A DNA stretch of 64,000 bases from Salipiger abyssi. Lineage in GTDB: Bacteria; Pseudomonadota; Alphaproteobacteria; Rhodobacterales; Rhodobacteraceae. Numbering within the stretch: the stretch's first letter is position 1; each line of letters opens with the position of its first letter. Location: positions 1,922,001 through 1,986,000 of the forward strand of contig NZ_CP015093.1 of the NCBI RefSeq assembly GCF_001975705.1. Reading direction: 5' to 3'. Under the pieces are notes generated by a model. It had not been told where the DNA came from, did no database searches, and saw only the letters and a program-made list of their open reading frames with translations. The position numbers and the translations under genes are program-made. This document shows, one piece after another, positions 31,401 to 37,427 of the stretch.

Positions 31401-32969
31401 GACCAGCGCCTCGACCGCCTGGGGCGTCGCATTGCTGTTGAAGACAATCTCCAGCGGCGCGCCCAGCGTTCCGTCCGACACGATTGTGCCGATGGCCGTG
31501 CCGCCAAAGCTGACGGTGGTGCCACTGAGGCCGATCTGTCCCGCACCGGTGCCCTGATCGCGCAGGCCGAGGATATCGTCCTCATAGCCGAGCGCGGAGG
31601 AATAGGGGGTCGTATCGCCGCGCGCGGTAATTCGGCTGACGGTCAGCCGTCCGCCGTCGAAATCGGCCGGTCCTGACACCGCGACCGCGCCGCTGAGGTC
31701 GAGGATCTGCGGCGCGGCCTGTATCTGGGCTTCGGTGAAGGTGATGGCCGGATCGACGCCTTCGAGAGTCGGGCTGACCGGCAAGGCGACGGTTTCGCCG
31801 TCGAGGGCAAAGAGGCGCTGGTAGACCGCGTCGCCGGAGCCGTCGCCAGCACTTGCGGGATAGTCCCAGGCGACGACAATGGCGCCGCTGGACAGCATCA
31901 CGCTGTCGGGATGTTCAGGCAGGTTGCCGGCGCCGTCCTGGGTGACGACAACCTCATCGCCGGTGGCGGTGCCGGTCGAGTCGAAATGCCGCCCAAGTAT
32001 ATCGTAGGGCGATCCGGGAGCGGGCGAGGTATAGCTGGAATAGGTGACGAAAAAACCGCCATCCGAGGTGGCGGTGACCGAGGGTTGCCATTGATAGGAC
32101 GCGGTGCTCTGGTTGATCTGGAATTCACCGCCCACCGGGGCTCCGGATGCGTCGAGGATCTGGCCGTAGATGCCATAGACCGATCCGTCCGCGCCGTTCT
32201 GATCCGTCCAGACGACCACAAACCCGCCGCCGGTCAGCGCCATGACATCCGGTTCGGTCTGGGTTCCGGTCGTGTTCGTGGTGTTGATCTGGGTTTCGCC
32301 GCCCTGCGCCACCCCAGCGGCGTTGTAGCGCTGCGCGAAGATGCCATAGCCGGAGCCGTCGGCGCCGGAGCGGTCCTCCCAGACCACGACAAAGCCGCCA
32401 CCGTTGAGCGCTGTGATCTCGGGCGCGTACTGGCCGTTCGTCAGGGTCGTATTGACGGTGAATTCCGCGCCTGCGGGCGCGCCGGAGGCGTCGAAGCGCT
32501 GGGCGCGGATGTCGTAGGTATAGGTCTCGTCGTTATAGGAGGCCCAGGCGATGACATAGCCGCCACCGCTCAGTGCAGCCGCATTCGGCGAGATCTGCGT
32601 GGAATAGGTCTCGGAGTTGACCTGAAATTCGGCGGTGACGGGGGTTCCTGTGGCATCGAACTGGCGCGCCAGGATCTCGGTGGCGCCGTCGCCCTCCCAG
32701 GTCACGACGAAGCCGCCATCGGCGGTACCTGCGACGTCGCCGATGACCTGATTGCCCAGCGTGTCGGTCTCGATGAAGAAGGGCAGCCCGGTCGGTTCGC
32801 CGAACTCTGTCAGAAGCTGCGCGGTCAGTCCCGTTCCGCTGCCATTCTGGCCATTCGACTGCCAGACCGCCACGTATCCGCCCCCGGCAAGTGCCGCGAG
32901 GGTGACATTGTTCTGATTGGATTGGGTGAAAATATTCAGACGAGATTCGTCGGAAATTGCATAAACCAT
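16440..32969 (-). CDS. Giant RTX/cadherin-type secreted adhesin with six predicted beta-propellers
   Basis: A 5,509-residue protein with no N-terminal signal peptide and RTX repeats at the C-terminus, so type I secretion is likely. Order: six blocks of seven ~55-residue motifs (consensus GGFVVxW ... AQxFDAxG) at residues ~20-397, 572-961, 1144-1525, 1862-2247, 2427-2805 and 2985-3378. They are separated by a ~165-residue linker with DSADFDGGxLxV and ENLTYANPSDDP motifs, doubled between blocks 3 and 4. Next come ~13 cadherin-like/VCBS modules (DSFTYTVSDGNGG) with two PKD-like modules, a laminin-B-like module (~4015-4180) and a Calx-beta module (~4562-4672). RTX blocks lie at ~5077-5150 and ~5327-5435. 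Strong Asp/Gly bias suggests heavy calcium binding. Likely role: cell-surface adhesion or biofilm matrix anchoring, perhaps to the neighbouring exopolysaccharide. No type I exporter is adjacent. Confidence 0.9.
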   Translation of the reverse strand: MVYAISDESRLNIFTQSNQNNVTLAALAGGGYVAVWQSNGQNGSGTGLTAQLLTEFGEPTGLPFFIETDTLGNQVIGDVAGTADGGFVVTWEGDGATEILARQFDATGTPVTAEFQVNSETYSTQISPNAAALSGGGYVIAWASYNDETYTYDIRAQRFDASGAPAGAEFTVNTTLTNGQYAPEITALNGGGFVVVWEDRSGADGSGYGIFAQRYNAAGVAQGGETQINTTNTTGTQTEPDVMALTGGGFVVVWTDQNGADGSVYGIYGQILDASGAPVGGEFQINQSTASYQWQPSVTATSDGGFFVTYSSYTSPAPGSPYDILGRHFDSTGTATGDEVVVTQDGAGNLPEHPDSVMLSSGAIVVAWDYPASAGDGSGDAVYQRLFALDGETVALPVSPTLEGVDPAITFTEAQIQAAPQILDLSGAVAVSGPADFDGGRLTVSRITARGDTTPYSSALGYEDDILGLRDQGTGAGQIGLSGTTVSFGGTAIGTIVSDGTLGAPLEIVFNSNATPQAVEALVENLTYANPSDDPIAQTLLAIRIEDGDGGTSDAAVIDVTVLPETDATAPVFETEMQVNTYTASTQRNPTVAALSDGGWVVMWESYGQDSRIQVDYGIIGQRYDSHGAAIGPEFLVTTQLLNSQTAVDVTAITGGAHAGGFVATWYDAANGSEGYVRAQIFDASGARVGGEIAVPSSTYSTQSEARVESFADGSFAIVWSANHSGSGTDVMLRLFDASGSPIGGESFVSTTTANAQSTPDIAALAGGGFAVTWSGDDTGTATREIFARLFDASGAAVSAEIAVNSATAGQQNAPAIVGLTGGGFVVVWTDESGLDGSLWGTYGQIFAANGTPVGTQFLINELTGSYQYQPEITALPGGGFSVVFSSTASAYNGYDVLMQTYDAAGNRIDGETRVSQLPQGTQENPSLATLANGDVIVVFEDQNGTDGSGTGIFQQIMGDPAHYPPADANPRISIAEHAVTLTEADVNAGPQLLFEGVDVGDADSADFDGGRLTVYVADIAGAGSQFSAPDDFSQDQIGIRDQGTGAGQIGVSGNSVTYGGAVIGTIAPVSASGVQLTVDLTAAATPQAVEALLQNVTYANPSDDPEATRTVRVMLTDGDGGVSNPTDISVTLTPELDGFAAAAPEQQVNSFSYGNQTAPGIATLNTGDYVVVWSSYDQDAGSNDDGVYAQRFDATGQALGEEFQINTTTASSQSDADIAPIAAADGGGFVVVWRDTDSSAAGEIMAQVLNDDGTPRGTEFQVETNTSSTQYQPAVAQVAGGFIVAWASYEAGSYNIKAQFFDGSGSALGAEFSVASTAGTERLPAIATGPSGEILIAWQDETTNDVHAQRIDGSGAAIGSAFQLNETAAGRQYLPQVTYLSDGRIVAVWTDQSGLDGYGYGVFARLFAADGTPLGGEFLVAEDVNGNEYGIDVMALSDGGFAISYDGANDASGGGAFAQIYNADGSRRDGPLQLNEETSSTQYGPVLTEVSDGTDAGLAAAWVSSNSGSAGDGSGYGIFTRVFGPESSFQPANLAPVLDNLDAIADFGVADVTSPMLIDNAVELSDADSADFDGGAVTLRYLDHQAGADAQLSIIAGRGISVSGSDILYDGTVIGTVDATDNGVNGADLVISLNANANAANVQILIERLGYSSTAPVVGVDRSVSLRISDGDGGLSAGESIRLEIESATPALGNSLAEIDDAYATESQVEAGLRLDPSIEFNYDLGNGFDGGYVEISYRTTTRGTTAFETLSVADIGTGTNQIGISGTDITFGGVVIGNIDATANGQSGADLRVNLVAAATPDAITALIEALTYSNSSDGPPEQVNLEIEVRDAANSSTGSPDFELYITRENDGGAQPLGDAAQVNAFSIGDQQNAAITELADGGFVVTWQSYNQDSASGYDWGIYQQRYDAEGQPVGPEELVNETTAGSQSDPHVSALGTGGWVTVWESNDNSGSGIWARIHDASGVPGAEFQVNVQTSSTQQLPRVTALSNGNFVVAWESATSGSAGDGNGYGIVARIFSATGTPLGAGDLILNSLTTGSQQDVDLVALSGGGFVAVWESNGVDGDGDGIAFQRFDNSGSPLGGETVVNTTATGHQRNPSAGALTDGGFVVVWDSPDGSGDGVFMQRFSATGSTVGGEVQVSDWQPASQYQADVTGTTDGGWIVTFYDGDYRGTGSYNVYAQRYAPDGSRIDSNTRVNAATDGTQSDPAIAALSDGRVAIAYTSTSSGSAGDGSANGVFLTLMGDPAETQSVAPNLAPIADVTLGEAAINAGAAALFLPGSIAISDSDSVDFDGGRLMVHVVRVNAATAQFASPDDFSQDVFGLQGSGISVSGGVVSVDGIVVGNLLRDGQSGAGLEIALTAGATPERIETLLGGLTYANSSNDPSALREVEITLSDGDGGVLEHTTFEVIITPETDGFEMIGGEAQVNSFTANTQNAPAVAGLAGGSYVVVWQSYNQDNPGDNDYGIIAQLMDPSGQPIGPELVVNTTVAASQVAPDVVALSDGGFVVAWSGTGLIDGNGTFAQRFDATGAAVGSEFRLNDTVSGGQDSVALAAVPGGGLIAVWRNYSTSEIEARLFDASGAALGSEFAVSTTLGGVLDPEVIALSGGGFVVGWNLGDTLYAQRLDATGTPVGTEFTVSTGGAGTISDAQLAALSGGGFAVAWTESGGQDGNGWGIYAATYDAAGNVQTAPFLVNEYVNSTQNEPAISATADGGFVVTFRDNSAALDTSGYGIVAQQFDANGNRIDGSLLVNEETSGSQTQPAVALLASGALAFAWTSPSSGTAGDGSGDGVFSRILGDPAAFAPEERPVLQGLNDAVAMTELALNIGPQLIDANAAVALSDNDSSDFDGGFLRVDMVRDSLAYDHQVAPPDNSAQDNLGLRQAQGITVSGGAVSVGGTVVGQITESGVAGAPFEITFNANASVAAIELLIENLTYRNSSDAPESTRIVRVQVGDGDDGASDPAFVTINIAPQTDGATPLAGERQANTTTASHQSESDVARLDDGGFVIVWQGWDSTDSTYSIFGQRFDANGNPVDTEFLVNTDVTGYKHEPEVTALDTGGWVVTWHDSDGQDGSSNGVFMQRYASDGSPAGTETQVNTYTNSTQYDASVTVLSNGDYVVTYASYNNTGAGAGGSGYDVFAQVFQADGTPVGTESLVNTEVASGQEMPSVTALASGGFAVSWESASSGSAGDGSGDGIFARIYGNAASGYAPVAAEFAVNDYTENAQQLPAIAMLNSGGFVITWESYGADGSTEGIFAQIFDAGGTEVGQEFRVNDERIGYQTAPDVTGLSNGGFVVTYISDDGYGNGVYAQQYDAAGNRIDGPVLVNTAIESNQDEASVAALDAGGFVVSYTSQTNGAAGDGDGNGIFYQVFTNTSPIVTNVSATTAEDVSLVLDAATFEAGFSDPEGDPMVAIRIDVLPSVGTLEYMGSPVTPGQEITVAELDAGALVYIPVPDFNGSADFGWTGTDGSGYANAIALSNITVTPVNDPVGLGPVPNQSIGEGSTLSQQLSFADPDGDTYAVTVNYGEGDADVSFNTTSHAPYLSNHYESEGVYTVTLSVDDGAGSVENTSFTVTVNNAAPNADNETYSTDEDTAVSGVNIFTGDSDPGGDPFTITEIDGVAYTPGDTVTLASGASVTVSASGDLVYDPSSSASLQALASGGSATDSFTYTIEDDGGLTDTAVVTVYVSGADDNVSAQDDAFTTDEDSAVTGSVFADNGNGADTDPEGDTLTVVQVDGDALNVGAPRALSGGGVLQIDSDGSLSFNAAGQYEELGVGQTRDISFIYVVEESGSGLTASAQGTVTVTGVNDAPVADNETAFTNAGTPVEIFVLSGDYDPDQTDTPGLASVGTASNGSVSINDNATPGDTTDDSVIYTPDGGFSGSDSFTYTVSDGNGGVDTATVTVNVQGNTAPVANNDFAATIYQTPVTIDAGGNDIDADGDALSVTAAGPAGNGTVIIDDNGTPGDSSDDRIVYTPDTGFSGSDSFSYTVSDGTDSATATVSVSVAAPADVVSTFDTDTEGWTVTGDVTGLQWVATGGNPDGHIEATDLATGPYWYWVAPGAFLGDRSAYSGGSLTFDLSSGGGNGSANAAPDLLLTGGGVTIALDIGQADAAWTSFTTYLDTRSDWRVGTESGAVASQSQIDAVLADLQSIEIRGEYRSGVDVGTLDNVILALPVPNVAPVATDDSATTDEDTATDISVLANDSDSDGGTLSVAAVSNGAHGTTAINPDGTITYTPVGNFAGSDSFTYTLSDGQGGTDTASVAITVTEVNDAPVAGNDSETVVEDGTLTGNVSGNDSDVDDASLSYTLLSGPSDGALTFNGDGSFSYSPDTDFAGSDSFTYQVSDGRGGTDTATVSITVTPENDAPVAVNDSYVLNEDVFSGANAAGGVLANDADADGDSLTVSLISDTSHGTLSLSPDGSFSYDPDPDFNGFDSFTYEVSDGSGGTDQATVSLQINPVNDAPVAVDDSFSTGFETAITIPAPGPLANDTDVDGDTLTVSSILPGANGTVSGVAADGTFTFTPNAGFSGTETLSYIVSDGTLTDTGTITIQVAPPVSAFSIADITIGEGDGTATFTITRTGDTSVASDQLTVGFTDGTALAGSDYTGGLFLPFTFAAGQTITTVSTGIIDDALVEGDESFFLELRAHSSGTLLATGQATITDNDIANDAPGLEAGLDETISEGETLTRTLSLTDTDTQTRSFTVDWGDGSAPESFDSGLTDPQIQHDYLDDGLYTVTVTVDDNAGAANSTETDSFAVTVGNLPPVAAADSGTVSEDGPAANLGSPLLNDSDPGFDTITMTGYAGISSSDAAFFDTPNLLPSGATITFTSSGDFVYDPNGAFETLAAGASATDSFTYTIEDEDGATDTGTVTVTINGENDAPVYADIPVTTAEDTAISVPFDNATDVDGDPLSYSVHSAPANGSVAVNALGEVIYTPDPDFNGTDSFDMLVEDGNGGSDTATVTVTVTPVNDAPDAVGDSGTAVTGTATRFDVLDNDGDPDGDTIGLIAVGTATNGTVAIDDNGTPGDASDDSLVYTATGGFTGIDSFTYTISDGALTDSATVTVTVGAAPVGIVGTPGNDRLTGTPEQDTISGLAGNDRIYGLASGDVIDGGADDDRIYGGEGNDTITGGTGNDVIYADLGGNREAGAIGADVLVFGMNDGADRVFDFAPGADRIQLIGPATAVFSYNPATQNTVMTYGLTRVTFYGANVSAADVLPVGNTPPDAANDAVETDAGTAVAIQVLGNDSDPDGDALSILSLAQPANGSAVIDDNGTPGDGSDDVIVYTPDAGFVGPDSFSYQVSDGNGGLAQATVDIAVGVVTITGTAGEDRLVGTQGRDVIDGLGDDDLLLGEGGNDAIAGGAGNDTARGGAGDDSIDGGGNNDRISGEDGDDDLLGGDGNDRVYGGAGNDTVTGGEGDDVLFGDLGGDRTAGATGADSFVFGTNDGRDQVFDFVSSVDQVILVGGGGYTLTHDGSDTLIEFGSSTIVFYDELLAHTDITMIV
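16665..16990 (-). repeat. C-terminal RTX calcium-binding block of the adhesin
   Basis: About eleven nonapeptides (GTAGEDRLVG ... GGDGNDRVYGG ... GGEGDDVLFG), then a SFVFGTNDGRDQVFDF spacer and a ~60-residue hydrophobic tail. This is the usual arrangement of a type I secretion signal region. Confidence 0.85.
17515..17740 (-). repeat. Internal RTX calcium-binding block of the adhesin
   Basis: About six nonapeptides beginning GTPGNDRLTG and continuing through GGEGNDTITGG, followed by a VLVFGMNDGADRVFDF spacer of the kind found after RTX rolls. It is separated from the C-terminal RTX block by one cadherin-like module. Confidence 0.8.
22835..32910 (-). repeat. Six blocks of seven GGFVVxW motifs (propeller-like) in the adhesin
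   Basis: Protein-level repeats. Approximate block positions (reverse strand): 32910-31780, 31255-30085, 29540-28395, 27385-26230, 25690-24555 and 24015-22835. Each block holds exactly seven motifs such as PEVTALDTGGWVVTWHD, spaced ~55 residues, matching the size of a beta-propeller blade. Linker modules sit near 31775-31262, 30062-29555, 28365-27400 (two copies), 26195-25710 and 24535-24030. DNA-level identity between blocks is only moderate, so the duplications are old. Confidence 0.8.
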
Positions 32970-33779
32970 AATGCCCCCGGGCCAAGACGGTTAAAAAGCC
33001 AGTTGTCATAAATGACGTCGAAGTAATGACTGGAGCGTAGGGCGATTCTCGCAAATCTGACAAGGTGAGGTTTTCCGGACGGCGCGCAGATCGGCGGTTG
33101 CGGCAGGTGAAACCCCATGGCTTGTTTAAAATTTGTGCAAAATAAAAAGATTTTCTGGGCGATCAAATGCGACTGCGCTCGAGACCTGGAGTAATTACTT
33201 CGCGCATGCCGTTTAATTCGGTTTTTGTGATGTGATTTTTGTGAAGAGCCTGGCGCGGCTCGTTCCGTCAGGGATCGCGTCTATTGTGCGATGAGACGTT
33301 CGAGGAGGTGGGTTTTTTGGCAAGTGTATGAATATAATTTGAAATTTTGAGCGCTCATATTGTTGCGCCTGTGTGCGACCCCTGTTGGAAACGGGAAGGT
33401 TATGGGTCGAGGCGTCATGTTTCTTTTTCAGAAAGTATTCTTTTTTGAATATGGGCTTAGGTCTATTGTGTCGTGTTTTTTGAGGCCAGCGGCGCAGGGG
33501 TTTCCCGATCTACTATGCCAGCTGCCTCGCATTCAATTGCCGGCGGGTGCGTGGATTTCAACTATCGGCGCTCCGGCATGGGGTGTTGGCCGTTTTTTCG
33601 TAATCATATCAAAGGGCGATCCAGCGTCTTGCCGTTGCGCAGGCGCGGACCGGTGCCAGGCGCTGGCGCACCGCCGGCTGCCGCTTGCGACATGGGGTGA
33701 GGCTGCGATTGACCCGGTGAGTGAAGCGACAGCGACAGGTCGCGACGCAGCGCGCAAGCCTCGGCCACTTGCGGTTGCC
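32970..33779. other. AT-rich intergenic spacer upstream of the adhesin
   Basis: About 810 bases between the adhesin start (reverse) and the 3' end of the ABC exporter gene (reverse). Bases ~33110-33600 are strikingly AT-rich for this genome, with T-runs and A-runs. No ORF with plausible coding character was seen. The adhesin promoter and any silencer- or nucleoid-protein sites should lie here. A palindrome TGAGCGCTCA sits at 33348-33357. CGGGGGCATT precedes the adhesin ATG as a weak ribosome-binding site. Confidence 0.6.
33348..33357. promoter_or_regulatory. Palindrome TGAGCGCTCA (LacI-type operator-like)
   Basis: A perfect 10-bp palindrome in the AT-rich spacer ~380 bases upstream of the adhesin start. 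The same 10-mer occurs inside a longer palindrome at 60772-60785. Its centre matches the symmetric core known for LacI/GalR-family operators. No LacI-type gene lies in the window. Confidence 0.35.
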
Positions 33780-35579
33780 TCACTCAGCGGCGATGCCGTC
33801 GGTGAATTGCAGCCGTGCCAGCCGGGCATAGAGCCCGCCCTCTGCCACCAGCGCGTCATGCGAGCCCTGCGCCACGATGCGGCCTTGCTCCATCACCACG
33901 ATGCGGTCGGCCTTTTTGACCGTGGCCAGTCGGTGGGCGACGATGATGGTGGTGCGGCCTTCGGCGAGCCGGTCGACCGCCGCCTGCACCGCGCGCTCGC
34001 TTTCCGCATCCAGCGCCGAGGTCGCCTCGTCGAGCAGCAGCACCGGCGCGTCGCGCAGGATCGCCCGGGCGATGGCGATGCGCTGTTTCTGGCCGCCCGA
34101 CAGCATCACGCCGCGCTCGCCCAGATAGGTGTCGTAGCCTTCGGGCAGGGCGGAGATGAAACCATGCGCCGCCGCCGCCTTGGCCGCCGTCTCGATCTCG
34201 GCATCGCTGGCATCGGGCCGGCCGAAGCGGATGTTCTCGCGTGCCGAGGCGGCGAAGATCACCGGATCCTGCGGCACCAGCGCGATATGCCGGCGGAAGG
34301 CGTCGCGCGTCATCTCGTCCAGCGCGACGCCGTCGAGGGTCACGCGGCCCGCATCCGGATCGTAGAAGCGCTGGATCAACTGCACGATGGTGGTCTTGCC
34401 GGCGCCGGAAGGACCGACAAGCGCCACGGTCTCGCCCGGGCGGATCGCGAGGTCGATATCGTCGAGTGCCGGCACCTCGGGGCGCGAGGGGTAGGAAAAG
34501 CCCACATGCTCGAAACCGATGGCGCCTTTGACAGGCGCGGCCAGCGCCTTAGGTGCGGCGGGGTCGGTGACCGAATCTTCTGCCGCGAGCAGCTCGACCA
34601 GCCGCTCGGTGGCGCCCGCTGCCCGCTGCAACTCGCCGAAGATCTCCGACAGGGCGGCGACCGCGCCAGCGACCATCACCGAATAGATCACGAACTGCAC
34701 CAGCGCGCCGGCGCTCATCTCGCCCGCGCGCACGTCCCAGGCGCCCATCCAGAGCACGCCGACGACGCCGGTAAAGACCAGAAAGATCACGATGGCGGTC
34801 ATCAGCGCCCGCACCCAGATCCGCCGCCGCGCCGCGTCGAAGCTCTTTTCCGTCACCTCGCCAAAGGCATTGCGCGAGATCGCCTCGTGGGTGAAGGCCT
34901 GCACCGTCTGCACCGCCGAGAGTGCTTCGGCGGCATTGCCCGAGGAGGCGGCGATCCAGTCCTGATTCTCGCGGCTGAGCTTGCGCAGCTTGCGGCCCAG
35001 CGTGAGGATCGGCACGATCACTACCGGCACCAGCAGCAGCACCAGCCCGGTGAGCTTGGCCGAGGTCAGCAGCATCAGCACCAGCCCGCCGGTCATCATC
35101 AGGATATTGCGCAGCGCGATCGACACCGAGGAGCCGATCACCGACTGGATCAGCGTGGTATCGGTGGTGATGCGGCTCAGCACCTCGCCGGTCATGATCT
35201 TTTCGTAGAACACCGGCGAGAGACCGATCACCCGGTCGAACACCGCCTTGCGGATATCGGCCACCACGCGCTCGCCCAGCCGCGTGACCAGCGCATAGCG
35301 CAGCGCCGTGCCGACGGCGAGCAGCCCCGCGATGCCGAGCGCGGCGAGGAAGTAGTAATCGAGCAGACCGCCGTCCTCGACGCTGAAATTGTCCACCACC
35401 CGGCGCACAGCCAGAGGCAGGGTCAGCGACACCGCCGCCGTGGCCATCAGCGCCAGCACCGCCGCCAGCATCATCCCCTTATAGGGCAGCATGAACGGCC
35501 AGAGCGCCCCGAGCGATCCCAGTTTGCGGGACTTCGCACGCTCTTCTGCCACTGCGGTTGCCGGATTTCCGTGTGCCAT
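33780..35579 (-). CDS. ABC transporter, fused permease-ATPase (MsbA/ABCB-like)
   Basis: 599 residues. I chose ATG 35579 because CACAGGAGAGGGC lies directly before it, although the frame is open to 35645. An N-terminal transmembrane domain with six predicted helices (residues ~25-310) is followed by a nucleotide-binding domain with Walker A GPSGAGKTT, signature LSGGQKQR and Walker B VLLLDEATSALD, then a switch His (IIVAHRL). The half-transporter layout matches lipid A/lipid exporter or multidrug ABCB proteins. It lacks the C39-like domain found in many RTX type I ABC exporters, so it is not obviously the adhesin exporter. Separate transcription unit next to tRNA-Gly. Confidence 0.9.
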   Translation of the reverse strand: MAHGNPATAVAEERAKSRKLGSLGALWPFMLPYKGMMLAAVLALMATAAVSLTLPLAVRRVVDNFSVEDGGLLDYYFLAALGIAGLLAVGTALRYALVTRLGERVVADIRKAVFDRVIGLSPVFYEKIMTGEVLSRITTDTTLIQSVIGSSVSIALRNILMMTGGLVLMLLTSAKLTGLVLLLVPVVIVPILTLGRKLRKLSRENQDWIAASSGNAAEALSAVQTVQAFTHEAISRNAFGEVTEKSFDAARRRIWVRALMTAIVIFLVFTGVVGVLWMGAWDVRAGEMSAGALVQFVIYSVMVAGAVAALSEIFGELQRAAGATERLVELLAAEDSVTDPAAPKALAAPVKGAIGFEHVGFSYPSRPEVPALDDIDLAIRPGETVALVGPSGAGKTTIVQLIQRFYDPDAGRVTLDGVALDEMTRDAFRRHIALVPQDPVIFAASARENIRFGRPDASDAEIETAAKAAAAHGFISALPEGYDTYLGERGVMLSGGQKQRIAIARAILRDAPVLLLDEATSALDAESERAVQAAVDRLAEGRTTIIVAHRLATVKKADRIVVMEQGRIVAQGSHDALVAEGGLYARLARLQFTDGIAAE

Positions 35580-35723
35580 GCCCTCTCCTGTGCTGTGGCC
35601 GGGGTGTTGTGCCATGCCCGTCGCAGGAATCAAGCGGCCCGTCACGGCATTTCCCGGCCAGAGGCGCAGAAAGCGGAGATTTTCCGGGTGGCGCTGCGGG
35701 CGGCGCGTCGATTTCGGGAAAAG

Positions 35724-35798
35724 CTGGAGCGGGCGACGGGAATCGAACCCGTATCTCTTGCTTGGAAGGCAAGGGTCTTACCATTACACAACGCCCGC
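35724..35798 (-). tRNA. trnG-UCC: tRNA-Gly (anticodon TCC)
   Basis: Read on the reverse strand: acceptor stem GCGGGCG pairs with CGCCCGC; the D-arm contains AATGGT; the anticodon stem CTTGC/GCAAG encloses loop CTTCCAA, giving anticodon TCC; the T-arm is ACGGGTTCGATTCCCGT. The 3' CCA is encoded (35724-35726). Total length with CCA is 75 bases. A T-rich stretch follows immediately downstream. Confidence 0.96.
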
Positions 35799-35902
35799 TC
35801 GGCGTCTGGTGTCCTAGGCGATCCCGGGAACAGGGTCAAGATCTGCGATTTACGCCGCGACGGAAATCGCCGGGGGCAGGGGCGAACCCCGCCATCGCCT
35901 CA

Positions 35903-35929
35903 CCGTACCGGGCTTCTGCCCCGGTACGG
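35903..35929 (-). terminator. 10-bp hairpin after the kdgD-like stub
   Basis: A perfect stem CCGTACCGGG / CCCGGTACGG with a 7-base loop lies 12 bases past the stop of the truncated dehydratase gene and upstream of tRNA-Gly. No T-run follows, but the position fits the original 3' end of that gene. Confidence 0.5.
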
Positions 35930-35940
35930 CGGCGGTGCGG

Positions 35941-37195
<1,255 letters not shown>

Positions 37196-37277
37196 TCACA
37201 TGCCAAAGTGGCCTTTCGGGTCGAAGTGCCAGAACGTGCCAAGCTAATGGCCTTGTGACTTGCCACGACGCACGCGC

Positions 37278-37403
37278 TTTCATCTGCTTGGCCAGTTCCG
37301 ACACGCCCATCATGCGGTTCATCACATCGGGGTCTTTCATGTCGCTATGGGCAAGGGCCGCGGAGCCGCTGACGATCAAGGCGATGGCGACGTATTTCTT
37401 CAT
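37278..37403 (-). pseudogene. 5' fragment of a cytochrome c' family gene
   Basis: It starts MKKYVAIALIVSGSAALAHS, a clear signal peptide, then DMKDPDVMNRMMGVSELAKQ and MK, which resembles the N-terminus of periplasmic cytochrome c'/c556 proteins. After about 42 codons the similarity stops and the frame runs through an unrelated ~80-base stretch into the IS30 element. No CXXCH haem motif remains, so it is non-functional. It was the last gene of the copper operon, 24 bases after the multicopper oxidase gene. Confidence 0.65.
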
Positions 37404-37427
37404 AGGTCTTCCTTCCTGTTGAGTGGT

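Noticed and set aside
33780..35579. ABC exporter considered as the type I secretion ATPase for the adhesin
   Set aside because: It lacks a C39-like N-terminal domain, there are no neighbouring HlyD- or TolC-like genes, and it resembles MsbA/ABCB lipid exporters. The type I system must be elsewhere.
37196..37277. Continuation of the cytochrome c' gene up to the IS30 element
   Set aside because: The frame is open but the residues (SWQVTRPLAWHVLAL...) do not resemble the family, so the similarity ends at about 37278.
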